From the NCBI GenBank assembly GCA_945903925.1, contig CAMDPJ010000026.1, forward strand, positions 1 to 15,379: a stretch of 15,379 nt of DNA, in the 5' to 3' direction. Every line of letters begins with the position of its first letter. Positions within the stretch are counted from its first letter, which is position 1. The stretch is from Chryseobacterium gleum (GTDB lineage Bacteria > Bacteroidota > Bacteroidia > Flavobacteriales_C > GCA-002722245). A model generated the notes under the pieces. It was given only the letters and a program-made list of their open reading frames with translations. It searched no databases and was not told the DNA's origin. Shown here in pieces: positions 1 to 5,666 of this stretch. A program made the position numbers and the translations under genes.

Positions 1-308
1 GAATTAAATATGAATCAATTAAGAAAAGAAAGGAGGATTATGAAAATTTAAAACGACTGAATTTTATCAACGCTAGAAAAAATAATTTAACTTCGATTTA
101 ATGAAAAACACTCCTTTAGAGTTAGTTCACTTTAGTTTGAAGACATACAATCTGGCTCTCTCGAAATATACGATATTACTGGTAAAAAAATATACCATCA
201 AATAGTTCAAAATCCAGTTGAAGAAATTAAATTTGATGGAAGTAGTGGTATTTATATTGTTAAAATTATTATTGGTGACACCATTTCTATGGAGAAGTTA
301 ATTATTCA
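1..308. other. Decayed AT-rich region upstream of the membrane-protein gene
   Basis: No intact gene is visible here. It holds a possible gene tail (3-101), a 34-codon ORF starting at 101 whose translation resembles nothing known, and the in-frame remnant of a T9SS sorting domain (136-312). All frames are interrupted by stops between about 100 and 135. I see no convincing TTTG-N19-TAnnTTTG promoter for the gene starting at 309. Confidence 0.6.
3..101 (+). CDS. Possible 3' end of a gene entering from the left edge
   Basis: The third forward frame is open from the window edge to a TAA at 99-101, giving 32 residues that are rich in Lys, Asn, Glu and Arg and end in ARKNNLTSI. The composition could be the C-terminal tail of a cytoplasmic protein, but there is no domain to recognise, and an open stretch this short can occur by chance in AT-rich DNA. 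The AGGAGG run near 31-36 would lie inside this frame. The call rests only on the open frame and the missing upstream sequence. Confidence 0.25.
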   Translation: MKYESIKKRKEDYENLKRLNFINARKNNLTSI

Positions 309-312
309 ATGA
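136..312 (+). pseudogene. 3' remnant of a gene for a T9SS-secreted protein (type A C-terminal sorting domain)
   Basis: Frame 1 is open from just after a TAG at 133-135 to the TGA at 310-312. Its 58 residues read like the last three quarters of a type A sorting domain: GSLEIYDITGKKIYHQ, then a hydrophilic stretch, then SSGIYIVKI and the ending MEKLIIQ. In this family the domain follows the pattern 'L.I.D..G+.......I.....GIY.vk' and ends in a short basic/hydrophobic tail that is recognised after export. The usual opening 'PNP' segment and any cargo domain are missing, and stops close the frame upstream, so this is a truncated fossil rather than a gene. Its stop overlaps the ATG of the next gene (ATGA at 309-312). 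How the upstream part was lost cannot be seen here. Confidence 0.72.
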
Positions 313-1721
313 TGAAAAAAAAAGTTTTAGCTGGTTTTTTAATTATTTTTCTTCTGACCGATTTAAGCTATTCTTTTTTGCAACATTACAACATGCCTAT
401 TGATGGCGATTTGGCTGGAGGTGTTGTCCCTGCCGAGGAAGTGAATAAAATACTAGAAGACCCTTTTGCTCTTAAAGTACTTTTAGAAAACGAGAAATAC
501 GCCAATCCCAATCGTTATTTTATTCACTATTCATTGAAGGCGTATTTTCAAAGTGTACCCTTTGTATTTCAAAAAATCACCACACCCACTGAAAGCATTT
601 ATCTTTCCTCGGCTTTATTTAAAATCCTAGTACAAATAGGATATGTTTTTATGTTATCGGCATTTATTGGAAGAACTTTTAATGTATTAAAAACATCTTT
701 TTTGATTCCTGCAGCTATTTTCACTTGTTTAGTGCAAACGAATGGATTTCAGCCCTATATAGGTATAATAGACAAATCGATAACCTATACTTTTTTCTAT
801 GCTTTACCCTTACTTTTTCTATTACTTTTTCTATACCCAATATTAAAAAACAGTGCTTTTAATCAAAATAAAGTTGTTAAGTTTTTACAGGTCATCGTTT
901 CTTCTTTCTTCACTATTGCTTTGCCTTTTAGTGGTGCACTAATACCTGGATTACTAATAATTTTCGCCATAGTATATTATGGTTTTGAATGGAAAAAGGC
1001 GGTGGTAGAGCAACATGAATTCAAAAAATTTCAAATGACAATGCTTCTCTTTTCTTGCGTTTTAAGTGCTTACTCTTTGTATGTTGGTTTTAATAATACT
1101 ATTTTTCAATTTGAAGAAACACCTTCACTTACAGAACGCTATTCACGCATTCCTACAGGATTATGGCGTATTTTTACAGATAAATTTGTTGCATCGATAT
1201 TTATTTTAGTCACCATTACAAACATGTTTATCTTGCTAAAATTCAAAAGTGATATCGCTGCTAAAAAAGTATTTAAAGCACTAAAATTGATTTCTATATT
1301 TAGCTTTCTTTATCTTTTGCTTTTACCCTTGGGTGGCTATAAAAATTACAGAGAAAACATTGTAAGATACGACACTTTTATGCCTGTGATGCTGTGCTTA
1401 TTTTATCTATTTATTATATCATCTTTGGTGATTATACAGAAATTAAAAAGCACAACTCAATATGCTTATATTCTAGCAACAGTAATCGTTTCAATAATTT
1501 ATCAAATATCCGACACACCTAATTTTAACAACAATGAATGCGAAAAGCAAGCAATAATTAAAATTGCCCATTCAAAAGAAAAAAACATTTCCCTTTCCTC
1601 CAATTGTAACGTAATGAGTTGGAATAAATTCACTGATTCTTCTGAATCAAGACTTAATTGTGAATTGCTATACTATTGGGGAGTTATTGATAATCCTGAA
1701 AAAAGATATTATTTTCAATAA
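309..1721 (+). CDS. Polytopic inner-membrane protein, possibly GT-C glycosyltransferase-like
   Basis: The 470-residue product is highly hydrophobic, with about ten to eleven predicted membrane helices. The first is residues 6-24; others lie near 100-120, 128-145, 156-178, 190-228, 243-262, 292-312, 325-345, 360-382 and 388-405. After the first helix a probable periplasmic loop carries D32-G33-D34 in MPIDGDLAGGVVP. An acidic pair in the first external loop is typical of GT-C enzymes that use lipid-linked sugars, but that is only an analogy. The last ~65 residues are polar, with three Cys, and are probably periplasmic. The start is one of two adjacent ATGs (309 or 312); a GGAG at 291-294 is too far upstream to be a good ribosome site. 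The gene is visibly more AT-rich than the housekeeping genes to the right and sits between two gene fossils, suggesting an acquired or variable locus. Function is not established. Confidence 0.75.
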   Translation: MMKKKVLAGFLIIFLLTDLSYSFLQHYNMPIDGDLAGGVVPAEEVNKILEDPFALKVLLENEKYANPNRYFIHYSLKAYFQSVPFVFQKITTPTESIYLSSALFKILVQIGYVFMLSAFIGRTFNVLKTSFLIPAAIFTCLVQTNGFQPYIGIIDKSITYTFFYALPLLFLLLFLYPILKNSAFNQNKVVKFLQVIVSSFFTIALPFSGALIPGLLIIFAIVYYGFEWKKAVVEQHEFKKFQMTMLLFSCVLSAYSLYVGFNNTIFQFEETPSLTERYSRIPTGLWRIFTDKFVASIFILVTITNMFILLKFKSDIAAKKVFKALKLISIFSFLYLLLLPLGGYKNYRENIVRYDTFMPVMLCLFYLFIISSLVIIQKLKSTTQYAYILATVIVSIIYQISDTPNFNNNECEKQAIIKIAHSKEKNISLSSNCNVMSWNKFTDSSESRLNCELLYYWGVIDNPEKRYYFQ

Positions 1722-1755
1722 ATGAGAGATATTAGATATAGAAATCTTATGAACT

Positions 1756-1949
1756 TGCAACAAAAAAATGGACAAAAAGTTAAGCGACATTTTAGATGCA
1801 TTAATTTTTCAAATTCCACGATGGTTAAATTGCCTAAAACTGAGTGTCGTCGGTTTCTGTTATACCAAGTTTCAATACACTCGAAAATTGATATTGCGGC
1901 TTGTTCTCTATAGAAGTAACAATTTCTATAGACTAGATTTTCTACTTTA
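1756..1949 (-). pseudogene. Truncated C-terminal end of an IS3-family transposase (OrfB, integrase-core tail)
   Basis: On the minus strand an open frame spans 1999-1715. Residues 19-65 of that frame (about 1945-1805) match the end of the IS3/IS150-type transposase. ENLVYRN is followed by REQAAISIFECIETWYN, then RNRRHSVLGNLTIVEFE. This corresponds to the family pattern 'ELVY....TRE.A...IFEYIE.WYNR.RRHS.LGYL.P.EFE', which includes the third catalytic Glu region. The DDE residues further upstream are absent. After the motif the frame runs through RLTFCPFFCC, which is what translation across an IS end of the TGTCC-T-run-TTGCA type gives. The TGCAACAAAAAAATGGAC at 1756-1773 on the plus strand may therefore be the terminal inverted repeat. 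The upstream boundary lies at the hairpin at 1950. It cannot be active. Confidence 0.8.
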
Positions 1950-1968
1950 AGACGAAAGCATTTCGTCT
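1950..1968. repeat. Perfect 8-bp palindromic hairpin, REP/MITE-like
   Basis: AGACGAAA (1950-1957), GCA (1958-1960) and TTTCGTCT (1961-1968) form a perfect 8-bp stem with a 3-nt loop, followed by CTACA. It lies exactly where the transposase homology stops. Short palindromes ending in a GTCTCTACA-like sequence are, from general knowledge, common dispersed repeats in Bacteroidota genomes. No T-run follows on either strand, so an intrinsic terminator is unlikely. Only one copy is present in this window. Confidence 0.6.
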
Positions 1969-1994
1969 CTACAAAAATTTTATCGAAAAATTCA

Positions 1995-2024
1995 GGCAAC
2001 CCATCTTTTCATATCACCGTCTTA
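1995..2024 (+). promoter_or_regulatory. Candidate ECF-sigma-type promoter for the lipoprotein gene
   Basis: GGCAACC at 1995-2001 and CGTCTTA at 2018-2024 resemble the AAC (-35) and CGTC (-10) elements used by many extracytoplasmic-function sigma factors. There are 17 nt between AAC and CGTC. Transcription would start near 2031, giving a leader of about 30 nt before the ATG at 2060. No TTTG-N19-TAnnTTTG housekeeping promoter is visible in the same spacer. This is pattern matching only. Confidence 0.4.
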
Positions 2025-2059
2025 TCGACAAATAACAAAACTTTTAATTTACCCTTATT

Positions 2060-2884
2060 ATGAAAACGACACAAATTTTAAAAACCGGATTAATAGCTTT
2101 TACAGCTTTAGGATTAACATTAACATCTTGTAAAAAAGAGAAAGACGAAAGCACCAGCTCTGCATCAAGCTACACTGCTTCAGAAAACGCAAACAACGAC
2201 ATGGATGCCATTGCCGACCAAGCAGAAGCTGGTTTAACTGGCAAATCATTTAAAACCGATGAACTAGGCGCAATTCTTGCCGACTCAGCTATCGTAACCA
2301 AAGAAACAAATGGAGATACTGTTAAAATTTCTGTTGATTTTGGAAATGGCTACACTTGTAAAGATGGAAAAGTTAGAAAAGGGAAATTATACTTAACCAG
2401 AGTTGGAGAGCCTTTCAAGCAAAACACCACCAGAAAAATCACTACCAGCAACTACTATGTGAACGGAAACGCAGTAGAAGGAACAAGAACAGCTGCTCTT
2501 ACACAAGGATTACCTTCTGCACCAACATGGCACATCACAGGTTCTGTTACAGTTACTTTAACTGATGGTGGTGTTGTAAGTGCTACTGCAGATAGAACTA
2601 GAGTTTGGACCACAGGATACAATACATTAAAAGATTACAGTGATGATGAATTTACAGTAACAGGAACAGCTTCGAAAACAAAAGCAATCGGAGAAGAAGT
2701 AGATGCTAAAATAACTACAGCATTGTTATACAAATCAAGCTGCCATGAATTTGTAAGTGGTGTATTAGAGGTTACTCCAACAGGAAAACTAACAAGAGTA
2801 ATTGATTTTGGTTCAGGTTCATGCGATGAAACAGTAACGGTAACTGTTGGCAAACACACAGAGACTTTTACTTCTAAAAAGTAA
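2060..2884 (+). CDS. Bacteroidota lipoprotein of unknown function
   Basis: The 274-residue product starts with a type II signal peptide. MKTTQILKTG is followed by a hydrophobic core and the lipobox LTSC, making C24 the lipidated residue; KKEKDE follows. A Ser/Thr/Asn/Asp-rich linker runs to about residue 65. The rest is beta-rich and has two similar motifs: SVDFGNGYTCKDGKVRKGKL (residues 91-110) and VIDFGSGSCDETVTV (residues 247-261). Between them lie NYYVNGNAVEGTRT (131-144) and the late Cys C228 in SSCHEFVSG. This arrangement is familiar from uncharacterised lipoproteins repeated in Bacteroidota genomes; I know no function. The +2 residue is Lys, not the acidic LES signal reported for surface lipoproteins in Capnocytophaga/Bacteroides, although acidic residues follow shortly (D29, E30). 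The gene is monocistronic, bounded by its own promoter candidate and a strong terminator. Confidence 0.85.
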   Translation: MKTTQILKTGLIAFTALGLTLTSCKKEKDESTSSASSYTASENANNDMDAIADQAEAGLTGKSFKTDELGAILADSAIVTKETNGDTVKISVDFGNGYTCKDGKVRKGKLYLTRVGEPFKQNTTRKITTSNYYVNGNAVEGTRTAALTQGLPSAPTWHITGSVTVTLTDGGVVSATADRTRVWTTGYNTLKDYSDDEFTVTGTASKTKAIGEEVDAKITTALLYKSSCHEFVSGVLEVTPTGKLTRVIDFGSGSCDETVTVTVGKHTETFTSKK

Positions 2885-2914
2885 TTAAGATTTTCCCCGC
2901 ATATATTTAGGTTG

Positions 2915-2947
2915 GCCCCTTGTAAGAAATTGCAAGGGGCTTTTTTT
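2915..2947 (+). terminator. Intrinsic terminator after the lipoprotein gene
   Basis: GCCCCTTG (2915-2922) pairs perfectly with CAAGGGGC (2933-2940) across a 10-nt loop and is followed directly by seven T (2941-2947). It begins 31 nt after the stop codon of the lipoprotein gene. On the minus strand the hairpin is not followed by a T-run, so it should act mainly on plus-strand transcription, although it lies just beyond the converging ribBA stop at 2953. Confidence 0.92.
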
Positions 2948-2952
2948 ATGTT

Positions 2953-4164
2953 CTAATCCAATTTCAAATCGTGTCCCATCTTCAACTTCTTAGTTTCCAA
3001 GTAGAACTTATTGTGTTGATTGCTCTGAATCTCGATGACCACATTATCTACAATCTCCAATCCGTACCCCAATAAGCCAGCACGTTTCTGAGGGTTGTTA
3101 CTCATTAATTTTATCTTACGCAATCCTAAATCCCTCAATATTTGAGCGCCAACACCATAATCACGATTGTCCATTTTAAAACCCAATTCTAAATTGGCTT
3201 CTACGGTATCTCTTCCTTGTTCTTGTAATTTATAAGCGCGTAATTTATTGGTTAAACCAATACCTCTACCCTCTTGATTCATATACAACAAAACTCCTTT
3301 TCCTTCTTTTTCAATCATTTCTAGGGCTTTGTGTAATTGCGGACCGCAATCGCATCTGCAAGAACCAAAAACATCACCCGTTAAACATGATGAGTGAACA
3401 CGAACTAAAACTGCTTCGTCTTCTGTCCACTCGCCTTTCACCATAGCCAAATGTTCTTCGCCAGATGATTTTTGAGTGTAAGAAATTAATCTAAAATCGC
3501 CATGAGCAGTAGGCATTTGAACTTCTACTGTTCTATCAATTAACGAATCGTGTTTCAAACGATACGAAATCAAATCTGCAATAGAAATTATTTTAAGATT
3601 GAATTTTTGAGCAATGATTCTCAAATCGGGAAGACGCGCCATGCTACCATCTTCATTCATGATTTCTACGATCACTCCGGCTGGGTAGTGTCCGGCCAAA
3701 CGCGCTAAATCAATAGTTGCTTCTGTATGTCCGGCACGTTTCAAAACACCCGCTGGTTGTGCTTTTAACGGGAAGATGTGTCCAGGCTTACCTAAATCAC
3801 TTGGTTTTGTATTCGGGTCGATCAATGCTTTAATTGTTTTGGCTCTATCTGCAGCACTAATACCAGTTGTAACGCCCTGACCAATTAAATCAACAGAAAC
3901 AGTAAAAGGTGTTTCATGCAAAGCCGAATTGGTGGTAACCATTAAATCGAGTTGTAAATCTTTACAACGTTGCTCTAGCAATGGCGCACAAATTAAACCT
4001 CTACCATGTGTTGCCATAAAATTGATTATTTCGGGTGTAACGGCATCGGCTGTACATAAGAAATCACCTTCATTCTCACGATCTTCATCATCAACAACAA
4101 TTATTACTTTTCCGCTGCGAAGATCCTCTATGGCTTCTTCTATAGTATTGAGTTTTTCCGACAT
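2953..4164 (-). CDS. ribBA: RibBA: 3,4-dihydroxy-2-butanone-4-phosphate synthase / GTP cyclohydrolase II
   Basis: This is a cytosolic two-domain enzyme feeding both branches of riboflavin synthesis. Residues 1 to ~205 form the RibB domain, converting ribulose 5-phosphate to dihydroxybutanone phosphate plus formate. It shows the acidic loop DDEDRENEGDF (25-35), THGRGLICAPL (52-62), TPFTVSVD (85-92) and RAGHTEATIDLARLAG (143-158). Residues ~210-403 form the RibA domain, opening GTP to the diaminopyrimidine. It has zinc cysteines C260, C271 and C273 (C-x10-C-x-C), YMNQEGRGIGL (294-304), D332-x-R334 and LMSNNPQKRAGL (353-364). An extra Cys, C269, lies inside the zinc loop. The length of 403 fits the fused family, and both domains look intact. 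The start at 4164 is 14 nt or so from the predicted transcript start, leaving no room for an FMN riboswitch. Its stop is 68 nt from the converging lipoprotein gene. It is the only riboflavin gene in view. Confidence 0.97.
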   Translation of the reverse strand: MSEKLNTIEEAIEDLRSGKVIIVVDDEDRENEGDFLCTADAVTPEIINFMATHGRGLICAPLLEQRCKDLQLDLMVTTNSALHETPFTVSVDLIGQGVTTGISAADRAKTIKALIDPNTKPSDLGKPGHIFPLKAQPAGVLKRAGHTEATIDLARLAGHYPAGVIVEIMNEDGSMARLPDLRIIAQKFNLKIISIADLISYRLKHDSLIDRTVEVQMPTAHGDFRLISYTQKSSGEEHLAMVKGEWTEDEAVLVRVHSSCLTGDVFGSCRCDCGPQLHKALEMIEKEGKGVLLYMNQEGRGIGLTNKLRAYKLQEQGRDTVEANLELGFKMDNRDYGVGAQILRDLGLRKIKLMSNNPQKRAGLLGYGLEIVDNVVIEIQSNQHNKFYLETKKLKMGHDLKLD

Positions 4165-4170
4165 GAAATA

Positions 4171-4191
4171 TTAACTTTAGCGCAAAGTTAA
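4171..4191. promoter_or_regulatory. Symmetric divergent promoter/operator dyad between ribBA and the SGNH gene
   Basis: TTAACTTT (4171-4178), AGCGC and AAAGTTAA (4184-4191) form a perfect inverted repeat. Read on the minus strand it contains TAACTTTG (complement of 4183-4190), an exact match to the Bacteroidota -7 box TAnnTTTG, for ribBA. Read on the plus strand it contains TAACTTTA (4172-4179), one mismatch, with ATTG at 4147-4150 at about the right distance for a -33 box, for the gene at 4203. The two boxes overlap head to head, so the promoters should exclude each other or share one regulator. Confidence 0.6.
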
Positions 4192-4202
4192 CAAAATACA
4201 TA

Positions 4203-5099
4203 ATGTTAAAGTCGGTATTGAAAAACAAATACAGCAAATGGATTTTCCTGTTGCTCTTTATTTTGGGAGTTTGTGTAAGCGACTACTTTTTGCACGACTA
4301 CTACAACATTCACGGCTACAGAGGAGAAATTGCACAAGACAAAAAAGCAGGAGAATACAGAATAGCATGCTTTGGAGGAAGCACTACTTACGGTTTTGGT
4401 GTAGAAGAGCATGAAGCATGGCCAGCACAATTGAGAACATTATTAGGAGAAAAATATTCGGTAATTAATTTAGGTGCGAACAATCAAGGAATTTATGGAA
4501 TAGCCAGCGACGTTCATTATTACGAAGATTTAGATTTCGATATGGCGATTTTGTATCAAGGCGAAACCGACCGCGACCCAACAAAACTTCGCGATTACAA
4601 TTTTAGAGGAGGCGACCCTTTATTCTTTTGTTTTGGCTACAAACCCATACTCAATTTTTACTTTAAAGAACTGATTAGAAAGTTAACGCCTTTAGATAAC
4701 AAAGCTGATAAGCCTGTTTTTAAAAACAATACTACAAATGCTGCGCTACGCGCTCAGATAAATCAGCATTACCGCGATGCCGATATGATTTCTCAAGCAC
4801 TGATGAGCAAAGGAGAGCAGCCTTACAAAGAGTACATAAACAAGATGGATAAGGTACTTCAAAATCTAAGTTCTAAAAACATAAGAACAGTGGTAGTTTG
4901 TCAGCCAAACGCTTTTAATTCTGTTCAACAGTATTGTATTCGACAATTGATTGATTCGAAATATCTACACAAGATAGAATATCTGAATTTGAATGATTTA
5001 TTTGACGATTTAAATGCGGCTAGTTTTGATGGAATGCACTTGAAAAAAGAGGGCTATTTGGAAGTTGCTAAAAGAATGAAATTTAGTCTTTTCAACTAA
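4203..5099 (+). CDS. Membrane-anchored SGNH/GDSL-type hydrolase
   Basis: The 298-residue product has a basic N-terminus (KNKYSK) and one hydrophobic segment at residues 13-30, probably an uncleaved anchor that leaves the rest outside the cytoplasmic membrane. Block I of the SGNH fold is FGGSTTYGFGV, with nucleophile S60. The block II-like segment is NLGANNQGIYG and the block III-like one is LYQGETDR, where the usual GxND Asn is not evident. Block V is SFDGMHLKKEGY, with the catalytic pair D276 and H279. Members of the superfamily hydrolyse esters, including acyl groups on lipids and O-acetyl groups on glycans; the substrate cannot be read from the sequence. The gene stands alone, diverging from ribBA and converging on the rhodanese gene with 5 bp between stop codons. 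No terminator hairpin separates those two. Confidence 0.85.
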   Translation: MLKSVLKNKYSKWIFLLLFILGVCVSDYFLHDYYNIHGYRGEIAQDKKAGEYRIACFGGSTTYGFGVEEHEAWPAQLRTLLGEKYSVINLGANNQGIYGIASDVHYYEDLDFDMAILYQGETDRDPTKLRDYNFRGGDPLFFCFGYKPILNFYFKELIRKLTPLDNKADKPVFKNNTTNAALRAQINQHYRDADMISQALMSKGEQPYKEYINKMDKVLQNLSSKNIRTVVVCQPNAFNSVQQYCIRQLIDSKYLHKIEYLNLNDLFDDLNAASFDGMHLKKEGYLEVAKRMKFSLFN

Positions 5100-5104
5100 G
5101 CGTA

Positions 5105-5521
5105 TTATTTCATTGGATAACCTTTCGACTTCCAATCTTCACCTATTCCTATAGGGATATTCAAAACTTTAACTTTTTTAAACCCTTTCTCTTTCAATAA
5201 TTTCAATGCAGGAGGTATATTTTCACAGTGCTCTAAAGCGCAACATCCGCAATAAATAACAATACTCTGATCTTTTTTAATTTTAGGGAAAGCGGCGTTC
5301 ATTTTATCAATCCCTAACTTAATGCTAGCCGGACCAACATTAATCGCAGTTTTAATATCATCTACTGAACCCACATTTAATACCAACGGTTTCTTAGCTT
5401 TAACATCATTTAAAACCTTTGCCAAGGCTACTGGTTCCATCAACTGATCTTTGGTGTAAGTATAGCCAGCCGCAAAAGCGAAAGCAATGAACAACAATGG
5501 AATAAACACTAATTTTTTCAT
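5105..5521 (-). CDS. Small exported rhodanese-like protein with a cysteine-rich active loop
   Basis: The frame can be extended to 5590, but the ATG at 5521 is preferred because it directly begins a signal peptide: MKKLVFIPLLFIAFAFAAGY, 138 residues in total. The mature part has the rhodanese layout. LVLNVGSVDDIKTAINVGPA (46-65) stands for the early strand and 'G.I.GA' region, and SIVIYCGCC (86-94) leads into the active loop. C91 aligns with the catalytic Cys that follows 'VYC', but the loop continues CGCCALEHCENI with C93, C94 and C99 and lacks the usual GxR. The ending LKEKGFKKVKVL...DWKSKGYP is typical rhodanese. Rhodaneses carry persulfide sulfur; for this periplasmic Cys-rich subclass I know no proven substrate. 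A metal- or heme-binding role for CxCC-x4-C is possible but is inference. Confidence 0.82.
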   Translation of the reverse strand: MKKLVFIPLLFIAFAFAAGYTYTKDQLMEPVALAKVLNDVKAKKPLVLNVGSVDDIKTAINVGPASIKLGIDKMNAAFPKIKKDQSIVIYCGCCALEHCENIPPALKLLKEKGFKKVKVLNIPIGIGEDWKSKGYPMK

Positions 5522-5538
5522 AACGATAGACTTTAATG

Positions 5539-5552
5539 AGTACAAGTGTACT
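5539..5552. promoter_or_regulatory. Palindromic operator candidate upstream of the rhodanese gene
   Basis: AGTACA (5539-5544), AG, TGTACT (5547-5552) is a 14-nt inverted repeat with a 2-nt centre, 18-31 nt upstream of the preferred start at 5521. On the minus strand it contains TACACTTG, one mismatch from TAnnTTTG, so it could be both a -7 box and a repressor site. This is an observation only, because a palindrome of this length can occur by chance. Confidence 0.35.
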
Positions 5553-5608
5553 AAAAATACGCACATTTTGCTAACCCAATATCTTGCCAATATGTTAAAA
5601 AATCTTCA

Positions 5609-5639
5609 TTTGAAGTGTGCCGATTTTTCCGCATCTTTG
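5609..5639 (+). promoter_or_regulatory. Bacteroidota housekeeping promoter for dnaB
   Basis: TTTG at 5609-5612 is followed after exactly 19 nt by CATCTTTG at 5632-5639. This matches TTTG-N19-TAnnTTTG with one mismatch in the -7 box. Transcription would begin near 5645, giving a leader of about 22 nt before the ATG at 5667. It is the best promoter match in the window and supports that ATG as the start. Confidence 0.7.
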
Positions 5640-5666
5640 CACGTTCACAACGGTAAAAAATAAAGC

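Larger units (their letters stand above)
1722..2059. other. Gene-poor spacer with IS remnant, hairpin and promoter
   Basis: This 338-bp spacer contains no intact gene. From left to right it holds a short unassigned stretch, the truncated end of an IS3-family element on the minus strand (about 1756-1949), a perfect 8-bp hairpin (1950-1968), and an ECF-like promoter candidate (1995-2024) in front of the lipoprotein gene. Open frames on the plus strand here are shadows of the transposase remnant. Confidence 0.65.

Noticed and set aside
31..51. AGGAGG followed by ATG AAA ATT TAA, a strong Shine-Dalgarno with a 3-codon ORF
   Set aside because: The run falls inside the longer open frame 3-101, Shine-Dalgarno sites are rarely used in Bacteroidota, and a three-residue ORF cannot be supported as a gene.
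101..205. 34-codon ORF starting with ATG AAA AAC
   Set aside because: It covers the T9SS-domain remnant in a different frame, has no recognisable motif and no promoter; the frame with sorting-domain similarity explains the sequence better.
1722..1950. Plus-strand ORFs of about 60 codons
   Set aside because: They are antisense shadows of the minus-strand IS3 transposase remnant, which has clear family motifs.
2915..2947. Terminator acting in both directions, also for ribBA
   Set aside because: The minus-strand side of the stem is followed by mixed sequence rather than a T-run, so only plus-strand termination is supported.
3929..4174. 81-codon plus-strand ORF opposite the ribBA start
   Set aside because: It is antisense to the conserved RibB domain, Ser-rich, and without motif or promoter.
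4165..4202. FMN riboswitch upstream of ribBA
   Set aside because: The spacer is far too short for the RFN fold and is filled by the divergent promoter dyad.
5522..5590. Longer start for the rhodanese gene at 5590
   Set aside because: The extra 23 residues would precede and bury a textbook signal peptide, and the extension overlaps the promoter/palindrome region.
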